DNA of 64,000 bases, from contig JBFNFA010000006.1 of NCBI GenBank assembly GCA_040797845.1, positions 155,602 to 219,601 on the forward strand, read 5' to 3'. Origin of the DNA: Clostridium_AW sp040797845. Lineage in GTDB: Bacteria; Bacillota; Clostridia; Clostridiales; Clostridiaceae. The notes beneath the pieces were generated by a model. The model saw only the letters and a list, made by a program, of their open reading frames with translations, was not told the origin of the DNA and made no database searches. Below are positions 1-8,122 of this stretch, in pieces; the stretch's first letter is position 1, and each line of letters starts with the position of its first letter. The position numbers were made by a program, and so were the translations under genes.

Positions 1-33
1 AAACAACTGCAAAATACAGCTCTTAATTTTTTA

Positions 34-444
34 TTATAGTCCAAGATCTTGTTTTAAATGTTCAATTCCAACTTCTGGCGCTGTTCCTGGTGCATATACT
101 CTGTTGTATCCCATGTCTAAAAATCTTTGTTCAACGTCTGGCCAGTTTTGTTTTCCAACAACTATGTTTCCACCTACATAAAGGATTATTCCTTCTAATC
201 CAGCTTCATCACATTTCTGTCTTAAACCTTTACAGTCAATTTCTCCCTGTCCATAAAGGGATGATACTAAAATAGCTTCTGCCTTTGTTTCTATAGCAGC
301 ATTTATAAAGTCTTCCTGTGATGATAAAACTCCTATGTTAATAACATTGAAGCCTGCATTTGTAAATGAGTGGTCTAATATTTTGTTACCAACTGCATGA
401 CAGTCTGAACCAATTACTCCAAGAACAATTGTCTTTTTTTCCAT
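34..444 (-). CDS. glmS: Glutamate mutase (methylaspartate mutase) small subunit S
   Basis: This is the cobalamin-binding sigma subunit of adenosylcobalamin-dependent glutamate mutase, which interconverts L-glutamate and (2S,3S)-3-methylaspartate in the methylaspartate route of glutamate fermentation. The 136 residues match the family length. The B12-binding signature is complete: DCHAVG (DxHxxG, about residues 14-19, whose His is the lower axial cobalt ligand), then SSLYG (SxL) near 62 and the YVGGN glycine pair near 90. An AGGAGG site precedes the ATG. The partner genes (glmL/mutL and the large subunit glmE) would lie downstream, beyond the left edge. A GntR regulator lies immediately upstream on the same strand. 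The symbol also denotes glucosamine-6-phosphate synthase in other bacteria; this is not that enzyme. Confidence 0.93.
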   Translation of the reverse strand: MEKKTIVLGVIGSDCHAVGNKILDHSFTNAGFNVINIGVLSSQEDFINAAIETKAEAILVSSLYGQGEIDCKGLRQKCDEAGLEGIILYVGGNIVVGKQNWPDVEQRFLDMGYNRVYAPGTAPEVGIEHLKQDLGL

Positions 445-495
445 CTCTAAAACCTCCTAGATAAATTAATATATATTATATATTTTATCACAAGC

Positions 496-1473
496 TTATT
501 TTGAGTACTTAATTTCTAGCAATTTTGATTTTAATGCTTTTACAGATCCATCATCTAAATTATATAAAAAATCTATTATTTCTTTTTTTCCATAATCTAA
601 TTCATAAACATCGTTATATCTTCCTGGTGAAGCTATAATCACGTCAGAATTTTTTATAATTCTGGCTAATTCTTCCTTGTCCACTGAATTAGTGTATTCA
701 ATATTTATATTTGATAATCCAGCCTTTTCTAATGCGTCTCTAACTTTAAACTTAAACTCTTCTGATATACAGACAAAAGCAAACTTAGTTCCAATTGGGA
801 ATCTTGCGATTCTGACTATAGTTTCTAAGTTTGGAGTAATAGCAACACCCAATACTTTTTTATTATAATTTCTAGTAAATCTTCTAACTTCGTTTACATG
901 GTTAAATGTTGTAATAATGATCTGACACTTTTCTAGTAATTCTTCAGTTTCCTTTTCCATAGATTTTAAATCGTTTACTGTAACTGGTTTAAAGTCTATA
1001 TTGGTTCTTTCTTTTAACTGCTTGGCAAAAATTCTAGATTGTTCTATATTACATTCCACATATAACCCACTTATTTCGTCGATTAATTTTCTTTTCTCTT
1101 CTATTCTCTCTGTTACTATCTCAATAAATTCTTCTGCATCTATACCAGATTCAATGGCTTCCTCAAAGGCTAAATCTACAAACTTATTAATTTTCTCTTT
1201 AATATCTTCATCTTTCCATAGCTTAACTTCTTCAGCTACAAAAGTGCCTCTTCCTTGATATGATTTAAGAACACCTTCTCCTTCTAATTCCCTATAAGCC
1301 ATACTTACTGTATTTCTGCTTATTTGGAGATTTTCAGATAACTCTCTTTCGGTTGGCATCTTAAACCCTACTTTTAAGGCTCCATCTTTGATTAAATCCA
1401 TTATTTGCTTTTTAACTTGTAAATATAAAGGTACTTTATTTCCTTTATCTATTGAAATCTGAATATAAATCAC
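496..1473 (-). CDS. GntR-family transcriptional regulator
   Basis: DNA-binding regulator of about 325 residues. The N-terminal 75 residues form a typical GntR winged helix (VPLYLQVKKQI, MPTERELSENL, SRNTVSMAYRELE, YQGRGTFV). The C-terminal 240 residues are not a recognised FadR, HutC or aminotransferase (MocR) effector domain; they look like an alpha/beta domain. The gene is 51 nt upstream of glmS on the same strand, so it may control glutamate fermentation; that is inference. A 6+4+6 palindrome lies just upstream and is a likely self-operator. The start is uncertain: the GTG used here lies inside the best ribosome-site-like sequence (GGGAGTG), a TTG lies two codons earlier, and an ATT four codons downstream would be spaced better. 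Confidence 0.85.
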   Translation of the reverse strand: MIYIQISIDKGNKVPLYLQVKKQIMDLIKDGALKVGFKMPTERELSENLQISRNTVSMAYRELEGEGVLKSYQGRGTFVAEEVKLWKDEDIKEKINKFVDLAFEEAIESGIDAEEFIEIVTERIEEKRKLIDEISGLYVECNIEQSRIFAKQLKERTNIDFKPVTVNDLKSMEKETEELLEKCQIIITTFNHVNEVRRFTRNYNKKVLGVAITPNLETIVRIARFPIGTKFAFVCISEEFKFKVRDALEKAGLSNINIEYTNSVDKEELARIIKNSDVIIASPGRYNDVYELDYGKKEIIDFLYNLDDGSVKALKSKLLEIKYSK

Positions 1474-1501
1474 TCCCAAAAGCTTATAAGTAAAGTTGCC
1501 T

Positions 1502-1517
1502 AATGGACTAATCCATT
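1502..1517. promoter_or_regulatory. Palindromic candidate operator upstream of the GntR gene
   Basis: AATGGA-CTAA-TCCATT is a perfect inverted repeat with 6-nt arms, about 30 nt upstream of the regulator's start. Immediately upstream on the minus strand is a plausible sigma-A promoter (TTGATA, 17 nt, TATCAT). A palindrome in the transcribed start region fits autorepression by a GntR dimer. No second copy was seen before glmS. Confidence 0.5.
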
Positions 1518-1599
1518 GAACAAATTAATGATAACATAACCTTCGTCCAATATCAATATATTTTTAAAAAAGATGAAATTTTTTTAAGTTTTTGTTTAT

Positions 1600-2292
1600 T
1601 TAGTTATTATTATGATATTCATTGACGGAATTTGCAATTATTTGTGCTATTTTTAATTGATAGTTACTATCTTTTAGCTTCTTTTCCTCTTCATAATTAG
1701 ATAAAAAACCACACTCTACTATTACAGATGGAACCTCATCTACTCCACGTAATATTTTATAATCATTATTTGCAGGTTTTTCCATTCTGTTGTTAGTTTC
1801 ATCTAAATGTTTCTTAAAATTGGACTGAATCAATGAGGCCAATTTTTTGCTGTTATCATTATTGGAATACCAAACTTGGGCTCCATAATATTTGCTTTGA
1901 GGAAACATATTTAAATGAACGCTAATAAACATACTACAATTGCTTTCCTTTTTCATTTTACACCTATTATTTAAATCCTCAATTTTCTTTTCTCTCACTG
2001 TCCCTTTCTCGCCATTTAACCCCTTATCCTCTTCTCTTGTCATAATAACTTTATAACCATGCTTTTGAAGTTCCTCTTTTAGCATTAAACTTATACTTAA
2101 ATTTATATCTTTTTCTATAGTGCCACTTGGTGATACTGCACCTCCATCTATTCCGCCATGTCCTGGATCTATTAATATTATACGTTCCTCTGGATTTATA
2201 ACTTTTGTTTTAGCTTGCATATTATAAGCTAACATTATTGTAAATACAATTATTACCGTTACAAATGCTATTTTTTTATTTTTTATAAACAT
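1600..2292 (-). CDS. cwlD: N-acetylmuramoyl-L-alanine amidase CwlD
   Basis: Amidase_3-family zinc hydrolase that, with PdaA, makes the muramic-delta-lactam of spore cortex peptidoglycan needed for germination. The 230-residue protein has an N-terminal hydrophobic segment (about residues 7-24) that acts as signal or anchor. Catalytic motifs are visible: DPGHGGIDGG with zinc His near 46, SVHLN with the second His, and VECGFLSN with the catalytic Glu. The ATG chosen is 6-7 nt after GGAGGTG; an upstream in-frame start would overlap that site. It is a single gene between rpsI and the GntR regulator. Sporulation-sigma control is expected, but I could not identify a convincing sigma-G or sigma-E promoter. 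Confidence 0.88.
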   Translation of the reverse strand: MFIKNKKIAFVTVIIVFTIMLAYNMQAKTKVINPEERIILIDPGHGGIDGGAVSPSGTIEKDINLSISLMLKEELQKHGYKVIMTREEDKGLNGEKGTVREKKIEDLNNRCKMKKESNCSMFISVHLNMFPQSKYYGAQVWYSNNDNSKKLASLIQSNFKKHLDETNNRMEKPANNDYKILRGVDEVPSVIVECGFLSNYEEEKKLKDSNYQLKIAQIIANSVNEYHNNN

Positions 2293-2370
2293 TTTAAACA
2301 CCTCCAATAATATTAAATAGTGTTCTCATTTATATAATTTTTTATTATATAAATTTATTATTGAGGGCAT

Positions 2371-2396
2371 AAAAAAAGAGAGGTATAAACCTCTCC
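2371..2396 (-). terminator. Rho-independent terminator after rpsI
   Basis: On the minus strand a 7-bp stem (GAGAGGT/ACCTCTC, loop TTAT) is followed by seven T. It closes the rplM-rpsI unit and lies 12 nt past the rpsI stop. Confidence 0.9.
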
Positions 2397-2407
2397 ATTT
2401 TCCAAAA

Positions 2408-2800
2408 CTATCTCTTTGAGAACTGTGGTGATCTTCTTGCTCCCTTAAGACCGTATTTCTTTCTTTCTTTCATTCTTGGGTCTCTTGTTACAAATCCAGC
2501 TTTCTTTAATTCTGGTTTTAACGTTTCATCAGCTTTAATTAAAGCTCTTGTTATACCATGTCTTATTGCTCCAGCCTGGCCTGTAAATCCGCCACCATAA
2601 ACATTTACTATAACGTCAAATTTTTCTTTAGTTCCAGTTAATACTAATGGTTGATTTACTATAACTCTTAAAGTTTCTAACCCAAAATAATTTTCTATAT
2701 CTCTCTTATTTATTGTTACTTTACCTTCACCAGGTACAAGTCTTACTCTAGCTATAGCTTTCTTTCTTCTTCCAGTTCCTAAGTACTGAACTTTTGCCAT
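2408..2800 (-). CDS. rpsI: 30S ribosomal protein S9
   Basis: Small-subunit head protein whose basic C-terminal tail reaches the P-site tRNA. The 130 residues are the usual bacterial length. GTGRRKKAIARV at the N-terminus, GGGFTGQAGAIRHGI in the middle and the terminal RRSPQFSKR tail are diagnostic. The second of two nearby ATGs is used because it is spaced 7 nt from AAGGAGG, while the first is only 2 nt away. It is the last gene of the rplM-rpsI unit, with a terminator directly downstream. Confidence 0.97.
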   Translation of the reverse strand: MAKVQYLGTGRRKKAIARVRLVPGEGKVTINKRDIENYFGLETLRVIVNQPLVLTGTKEKFDVIVNVYGGGFTGQAGAIRHGITRALIKADETLKPELKKAGFVTRDPRMKERKKYGLKGARRSPQFSKR

Positions 2801-2831
2801 TTCCATTCCTCCTTCTTCCAGCTCTTCCTAA

Positions 2832-3266
2832 TTAGTATTGTAATTCTAATACTTCTGGTTTTTGAGCTTCGTGGTTATGTTCTGATCCTCTATATACCTT
2901 TAATTTCTTAGCCATTTGTCTTCCAAGTGGTCCTTTTGGAAGCATTCTTCTAACAGCTTCTTCAAATACAAATTCAGGTTTCTTTGCTATTGCTTCCTTA
3001 TATGGAACTTCCTTCAATCCACCTGGATATAATGAGTGGTGTCTTAACATTTTTTGATCTAATTTTTTTCCAGTTAAAACAACTTTCTCAGCATTTATAA
3101 TGATAACATAATCTCCTGTATCTACATGTGGTGTAAATGTTGGTTTGTTTTTTCCTCTTAATATTGATGCAACTTGGCTTGCTACTCTTCCTAGTGGTTT
3201 TCCAGCAGCATCAACAACATACCATTTTCTCTCAACTTCTAGTGGTTTTGCAATGTATGATTTCAT
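2832..3266 (-). CDS. rplM: 50S ribosomal protein L13
   Basis: Early-assembly large-subunit protein. The 144 residues match the family; markers are RKWYVVDAAGKPLGRVAS at the start, FTPHVDTGDYVIIINA and the VRRMLPKGPLGRQM segment. It is first in the rplM-rpsI unit, driven by a strong promoter 96 nt upstream, with a short hairpin leader in between that may carry L13 autoregulation. Confidence 0.97.
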   Translation of the reverse strand: MKSYIAKPLEVERKWYVVDAAGKPLGRVASQVASILRGKNKPTFTPHVDTGDYVIIINAEKVVLTGKKLDQKMLRHHSLYPGGLKEVPYKEAIAKKPEFVFEEAVRRMLPKGPLGRQMAKKLKVYRGSEHNHEAQKPEVLELQY

Positions 3267-3314
3267 CTTTTTCCCTCCTTGAACTAATTACATAAATACA
3301 TTCGTTCTATATAA

Positions 3315-3335
3315 AGATCCGGGGCTAGTGGATCT
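3315..3335 (-). promoter_or_regulatory. Leader hairpin upstream of rplM (candidate L13 leader)
   Basis: The 5' UTR between the promoter and rplM holds a hairpin with AGATCC/GGATCT arms and a 9-nt loop containing CCCC. Firmicute rplM-rpsI mRNAs are known to carry an L13-binding leader; position and size fit, but I could not align it to the family model. Confidence 0.45.
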
Positions 3336-3361
3336 CTTATAATCTAAATACAAACATTTAT

Positions 3362-3390
3362 ATTATAATACAATCAACCTGGCGTGTCAA
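3362..3390 (-). promoter_or_regulatory. Sigma-A promoter for rplM-rpsI
   Basis: Minus-strand TTGACA (3385-3390), a 17-nt spacer and TATAAT (3362-3367): a perfect consensus just beyond the truA stop codon, giving a leader of about 90 nt. Confidence 0.85.
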
Positions 3391-3404
3391 TTAAATTCTC
3401 TTCT

Positions 3405-4145
3405 TTAGTAAAAAACCCTATCTAAGTATAATCCCCTAGCTGGAGCTGCTCTCCCGGCCTTTTGCCTGTCCTTTGCAGCTAGAATATCAATGATATCTTC
3501 AGGATTTTTTTTACCCATTCCAACTTGTATTAAAGTGCCAGTTATAATTCTAATCATATTATATAAAAACCCATCTCCCGTAATACTGAATATAATGTTT
3601 TCTTCTTGTTTAAATACCTGAGAATCCATAATAGTTCTCACAGAAGTTTTAACACTACTTCCTATGTTCTTAAATGAAGTAAAGTCATGAGTTCCTATAA
3701 AATATTTAGCAGCTTCATTCATGCTTTCTATATCTAGTTCATTTTTCACATGATATGTATAATTTCTTTCTATAGGAGAAGGCCATTCCCTGTTTAGTAT
3801 CTTATATATATATTTTTTGCTTTTACAGCTATATCTAGAATGGAATTGTAAATCAACCTCTTCTGAACCTATTATAATGATATCTTCTGGCAATTTACTA
3901 TTTATTGCATACTTAAACTTCTCTCCTGAAATCTTGCTGCCTGTAAAAAAATTACCCACAAAACCTTTAGCATGAACTCCTGCATCCGTTCTGCTACATC
4001 CTATTATTTCTACATCTTCTTTAGTGATTTTTTTAATACTTTTCTCAATAACTTCTTGTATAGTGTTTGAATTAGTTTTTTGCTTTTGCCATCCTGAATA
4101 GTTTGTTCCATCGTATTCTATAAGCAATTTTATATTTCTATTCAT
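3405..4145 (-). CDS. truA: tRNA pseudouridine(38-40) synthase TruA
   Basis: Isomerises uridines 38-40 in the anticodon arm of tRNAs. The 246 residues include the N-terminal IEYDGTNYSGWQ motif and the catalytic Asp in GCSRTDAGVHAKG (about residue 53). The ATG directly abuts the TAA stop of ecfT (TAAATG), so the two genes are translationally coupled. The ecfA1-ecfA2-ecfT-truA order is common in Clostridium and Bacillus and does not imply a shared pathway. Confidence 0.96.
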   Translation of the reverse strand: MNRNIKLLIEYDGTNYSGWQKQKTNSNTIQEVIEKSIKKITKEDVEIIGCSRTDAGVHAKGFVGNFFTGSKISGEKFKYAINSKLPEDIIIIGSEEVDLQFHSRYSCKSKKYIYKILNREWPSPIERNYTYHVKNELDIESMNEAAKYFIGTHDFTSFKNIGSSVKTSVRTIMDSQVFKQEENIIFSITGDGFLYNMIRIITGTLIQVGMGKKNPEDIIDILAAKDRQKAGRAAPARGLYLDRVFY

Positions 4146-4943
4146 TTAAAATCTACTCCATATAGACAAGGCAACTAGTAAAACTATTATTATAAAAGCA
4201 ATAGAATCCCTGTAGGAAAACTTTAATTGTTTCATTCTAGTTCTCCCTTCCCCACCTTTATAACATCTAGCTTCCATCGCCATAGATAATTCATCTGCTC
4301 TTCTAAAGGAGCTAATAAACAATGGTACCAATAACGGTATTAAGCTCTTAGCTCTTTGAATTATGTTTCCTGATTCAAAATCAGCACCTCTTGCCATTTG
4401 AGCTTTCATAATCTTATCTGTTTCATCAATTAATGTAGGAATAAATCTTAATGCTATGGTCATCATCATAGCTAATTCATGAGCTGGAACTCCAATTTTT
4501 CTTAAAGGATTTAATAGTTTTTCTATACCATCTGTTAATTCTATTGGAGATGTTGTTAATGTTAGAAGAGATGTTCCCATGATTAACAACACTAGCCTTA
4601 ATACCATAAAAGCAGCTAATTTTAGCCCTTCTTCATATATTGTTATAAATCTGCCCTGATAAATTGGTCTCCCTCCACTAGTCATGAAGACATTTAGTAG
4701 AGCTGTAATTATTATAAGGACAAATATAGGTTTTAGACCTTTATATATGAACTTAAATGGTACCTTTGAAATTGCTATACATAATGCCGTAAACAGTATA
4801 ATGAATATATATCCTTTAAAGCTATTAACAATAAACAAATTTATTATAAATATTAAAGATATTAAAATTTTGGTTCTAGGATCCAGTTTATGAACAAAAG
4901 ATTCACCAGGAATATATTGTCCTAATGTTATATCCTTAATCAT
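4146..4943 (-). CDS. ecfT: ECF transporter transmembrane component EcfT
   Basis: Integral-membrane scaffold of group II energy-coupling-factor vitamin importers, joining two ATPases to interchangeable substrate-binding S components. The 265 residues show several hydrophobic segments (about 27-45, 50-62, 70-86, 110-128, 245-262). Both cytoplasmic coupling helices are present: AQMARGADFESG near 183 and AMEARCYKGGEG near 220 (the A-R-G/A-R-x pair that docks on the ATPases). It lies between the two ATPase genes and truA. No S-component gene is in this window, so the module is expected to serve S components encoded elsewhere. Confidence 0.93.
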   Translation of the reverse strand: MIKDITLGQYIPGESFVHKLDPRTKILISLIFIINLFIVNSFKGYIFIILFTALCIAISKVPFKFIYKGLKPIFVLIIITALLNVFMTSGGRPIYQGRFITIYEEGLKLAAFMVLRLVLLIMGTSLLTLTTSPIELTDGIEKLLNPLRKIGVPAHELAMMMTIALRFIPTLIDETDKIMKAQMARGADFESGNIIQRAKSLIPLLVPLFISSFRRADELSMAMEARCYKGGEGRTRMKQLKFSYRDSIAFIIIVLLVALSIWSRF

Positions 4944-4962
4944 GTATTTGCTCTCCTAACGA

Positions 4963-5826
4963 CTATCCTTTAGTTTTGGATTTAAGTATCTTAAGTAACT
5001 CTTCTTTAGCCTGATCAATAGTAAATATTTCATCTGATATATCGAACCCTTTTTCCCTAAGTTTCCTTGATAAATAGGTTACTTGTGGAACAGCTAATCC
5101 TACATTCTCCAGTGTGTCTATCTCCTTAAATATAGATGCTGGCTTGCCATCTAATATACAGCTACCTTTATGCATTACTAATATTCTATCTGCTAACTTA
5201 GCAACATCCTCCATACTATGAGAAACTAAAATAATAGTCATATTATATTCTCTGTGTAAATTAGCTATATTGCATAAAATATCATCTCTACCTTTAGGAT
5301 CTAGCCCTGCAGTAGGCTCATCTAATATAAGTACCTGTGGCTCCATAGCCACTACTCCAGCAATTGCCACTCTTCTCTTTTGTCCTCCGCTAAGTTCAAA
5401 AGGAGATTTGTCTTTATAATCATTATAATCTAACCCTACTATTTTCATAGCTCTTTTTATCCTATTATTAGTCTCTTCATCGTTCAAGCCTAAATTTTTA
5501 GGACCAAAAGCTATATCTTTTTCAATAGTTTCTTCAAAAAGCTGATATTCTGGATATTGAAAAACTAATCCTACCTTTTTTCTTATTGAACTTAGTTTTA
5601 CATTTTTGTTGGTTATATCTAAACCATCAATTAAGATTTTACCTGAGTGGGGCTTTAATAATCCATTTATATGCTGAATAAGTGTAGATTTCCCAGAGCC
5701 TGTATGGCCTATTAAAGCCACGAACTCTCCATCTTGTATTTCTATGGACACATTGTCTAAAGCCTTTTTCTCAAAAGGTGTACCTTCCATGTAGACATGC
5801 GTTAAGTTCTCTATTTTAATTGACAT
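4963..5826 (-). CDS. ecfA2: ECF transporter ATPase EcfA2
   Basis: ABC ATPase of the energy-coupling module, pairing with EcfA1. The 287-residue sequence has Walker A (GHTGSGKST, about 40), Q-loop (FQYPEYQLFEET), signature ELSGGQKRR, Walker B VLILDEPTAGLD and the switch His in LVSHSMED. The PEYQLFEET Q-loop is characteristic of EcfA2. The start overlaps the end of ecfA1 by 16 nt, consistent with coupled synthesis of the two ATPases. Confidence 0.93.
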   Translation of the reverse strand: MSIKIENLTHVYMEGTPFEKKALDNVSIEIQDGEFVALIGHTGSGKSTLIQHINGLLKPHSGKILIDGLDITNKNVKLSSIRKKVGLVFQYPEYQLFEETIEKDIAFGPKNLGLNDEETNNRIKRAMKIVGLDYNDYKDKSPFELSGGQKRRVAIAGVVAMEPQVLILDEPTAGLDPKGRDDILCNIANLHREYNMTIILVSHSMEDVAKLADRILVMHKGSCILDGKPASIFKEIDTLENVGLAVPQVTYLSRKLREKGFDISDEIFTIDQAKEELLKILKSKTKG

Positions 5827-6656
5827 AATGCATTCACCATCTCATCTATAGTTAATATATCAGAATCTAATTTTATACCTTCTTTTTTTAATTCATAGGC
5901 TAATTCCGTTACTTGAGGTACGTCTAATCCTATTCTTTTCATTGTCTTTACATCGCTGAATATTTCCTTAGGAGAACCTTGTGAAATTACCTTACCTGAA
6001 TCCATAACTATTATTCTGTCAGCCTCAACAGCTTCTTCCATATAATGTGTTATAAGCAGTATTGTAATACCATAATTTTTATTTAAATCTTTTATTGTTT
6101 TCACTACTTCTTTTCTACCAGATGGATCTAACATTGCTGTAGGTTCATCAAATATAATACACTCAGGCATCATTGATAAGACTCCAGCTATAGCCACTCT
6201 TTGTTTTTGTCCACCTGAAAGCAAATGAGGAGCATGTTTTCTGTAATCATACATATTCACTCTTTTTAAAGAATCATCTACTCTTTTTCTTATTTCTTTA
6301 GATTCTATTCCTATGTTTTCAGGCCCAAAAGCAACATCTTCTTCTACTATGGTAGCTACTATTTGATTATCTGGGTTTTGAAATACCATTCCTGCTCTTT
6401 TTCTTACCTCCCAGACATTCTCAGAAATAGATGTATCTATTCCATCAACAAAGATTTTTCCTTCTGAAGGCAATAAAAGTGCATTCATATGCTTAGCTAT
6501 AGTAGATTTGCCTGAACCATTTCTTCCTAATATAACAACGAATTCACCTTTTTCTACCTCTATAGAAACATTGTCTACCGCTAGTCTAAATGTATCGTTA
6601 ACTGTATCTTCATACTTATATACTACGTTTCTACATTCTATCATCTTGTTATTCAT
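5811..6656 (-). CDS. ecfA1: ECF transporter ATPase EcfA1
   Basis: Second ABC ATPase of the vitamin-uptake energy-coupling module. The 281 residues carry Walker A GRNGSGKST, Q-loop FQNPDNQIVATIVEED (the EcfA1-type form), signature LLSGGQKQR, Walker B CIIFDEPTAMLD and switch LITHYMEE. A GAGGTG site 8 nt before the ATG supports the start. It follows rplQ by 77 nt, so it may be read through from the alpha operon. Confidence 0.93.
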   Translation of the reverse strand: MNNKMIECRNVVYKYEDTVNDTFRLAVDNVSIEVEKGEFVVILGRNGSGKSTIAKHMNALLLPSEGKIFVDGIDTSISENVWEVRKRAGMVFQNPDNQIVATIVEEDVAFGPENIGIESKEIRKRVDDSLKRVNMYDYRKHAPHLLSGGQKQRVAIAGVLSMMPECIIFDEPTAMLDPSGRKEVVKTIKDLNKNYGITILLITHYMEEAVEADRIIVMDSGKVISQGSPKEIFSDVKTMKRIGLDVPQVTELAYELKKEGIKLDSDILTIDEMVNALCQLK

Positions 6657-6733
6657 TTTAAAAACACCTCATAATGGCTAACACTATATTAAAATGGGGA
6701 CTAAGCTAATTTTATACTTAATCCCCTGGAATT

Positions 6734-7075
6734 TTATACTAATTCTAGTATAACCATTTCTGCTCCATCGCCTCTTCTAGGACCTACTTTATACATTCTA
6801 GTATATCCACCATTTCTTTCAGCATATTTAGGAGCTATATTGTCAAATAAGTTTTTAACTACTTCTTCTTCAGTTACAAATGCAAGCACTTGTCTTCTTG
6901 CATGAAGATCTCCTCTTTTGCCAAGAGTTATCATCTTTTCAGCTAAGTTTCTAGTTTCTTTTGCTCTTGTAACAGTTGTTTCGATTTTTCCGTGCTTTAG
7001 AAAGCTAGTAACTAAACTTCTAAGCATTGCTCTTCTTTGGTCAGTTGGACGACCTAACTTACGATATCCTGCCAT
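6734..7075 (-). CDS. rplQ: 50S ribosomal protein L17
   Basis: Large-subunit protein lining the exit-tunnel side. The 113 residues begin MAGYRKLGRPTDQRRAMLR and contain the TVTRAKETRNLAEKMI segment typical of the short bacterial form. It is the last gene of the alpha operon (rpsM-rpsK-rpsD-rpoA-rplQ). No clear terminator separates it from ecfA1. Confidence 0.97.
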   Translation of the reverse strand: MAGYRKLGRPTDQRRAMLRSLVTSFLKHGKIETTVTRAKETRNLAEKMITLGKRGDLHARRQVLAFVTEEEVVKNLFDNIAPKYAERNGGYTRMYKVGPRRGDGAEMVILELV

Positions 7076-7105
7076 CTCTATACCTCCTTACGTTACATTG
7101 TATAA

Positions 7106-8053
7106 TTACTCATCAGCTTGTTTTAGGCCTAATCCTAGTGCTTCAAGCTTTTGCTCAACTTCTTCTAAAGATTTTTTACCTAAATTTCTAACTTTCATCA
7201 TATCATCAATGGTTCTTTCAGTTAATTCTTGAACAGTGTTTATTCCCGCTCTCTTTAAGCAATTGTAGCTTCTAACTGAAAGATCAAGTTCTTCAATTGT
7301 CATTTCCAGAACTTTTTCCTTCTTATCTTCTTCTTTTTCTACCATTATTTCCACATTATTAACATGATCAGTTAAGCTCATGAATAATTTAAAGTGTTCA
7401 ATTAATATCTTTGCTGACAAGCTAATAGCTTCATCAGGCATAATAGTTCCATTAGTCCATACTTCAAGTGTTAGCTTATCATAGTCAGTAATCTGTCCCA
7501 CTCTTGTATTTTCAACATTGAAATTTACTCTTTTAACTGGAGTGTATATAGAATCTACAGGGATAGTACCAATAGGCATACCCTCTGCTTTATTTCTATT
7601 TTGGGATACATAACCTCTTCCTCTATCAACTATCATTTCCATATAGAGCTTTGCATCATCATCTAATGTAGCTATATGTAAATCCTTGTTGATAATCTCT
7701 ATGTCTCCATCACTCTGTATATCAGCAGCTGTTACCTTTCCAGCACCCTTAGCGTCAATATATATAGTCCTAGGACCTTCCCCGGACATTTTTAACGCTA
7801 ACTGCTTAATATTTAATATTAATTCAGTAACATCTTCCTTTACACCCTTAACAGTCGTAAATTCATGTAATACATTTTCAACTCTGATAGAATTAACGGC
7901 AACTCCAGGTAATGATGAAAGAAGTATTCTTCTTAATGCATTTCCTAAAGTTATTCCGTATCCTCTCTCTAGTGGTTCTACTACAAATCTACCATAAGAA
8001 CCATCTTCCGCCATTTCAACACATTCAATTTTTGGCTTTTCAATTTCTAACAT
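7106..8053 (-). CDS. rpoA: RNA polymerase alpha subunit
   Basis: Alpha subunit, which nucleates RNA polymerase assembly and contacts UP elements and activators. The 315 residues have the N-terminal dimerisation domain (about 1-230, with GYGITLGNALRRILLSSLPG), an acidic linker near 235-245 and a C-terminal domain with helix-hairpin-helix motifs (LDLSVRSYNCLKRAGINTVQEL). It lies in the conserved alpha-operon position between rpsD and rplQ. Confidence 0.98.
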   Translation of the reverse strand: MLEIEKPKIECVEMAEDGSYGRFVVEPLERGYGITLGNALRRILLSSLPGVAVNSIRVENVLHEFTTVKGVKEDVTELILNIKQLALKMSGEGPRTIYIDAKGAGKVTAADIQSDGDIEIINKDLHIATLDDDAKLYMEMIVDRGRGYVSQNRNKAEGMPIGTIPVDSIYTPVKRVNFNVENTRVGQITDYDKLTLEVWTNGTIMPDEAISLSAKILIEHFKLFMSLTDHVNNVEIMVEKEEDKKEKVLEMTIEELDLSVRSYNCLKRAGINTVQELTERTIDDMMKVRNLGKKSLEEVEQKLEALGLGLKQADE

Positions 8054-8122
8054 TTACAAACCCTCCTTTTATATAATATATCAATCTAATCTGAGGGCAA
8101 CTGATTCTTTCACTATATACTA

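Noticed and set aside
445..495. Cobalamin riboswitch before glmS
   Set aside because: The spacer is only 51 nt, far too short for the riboswitch, and no B12-box was seen.
1555..1599. Terminator after cwlD
   Set aside because: Runs of A and T are present but no stem of useful length could be drawn.
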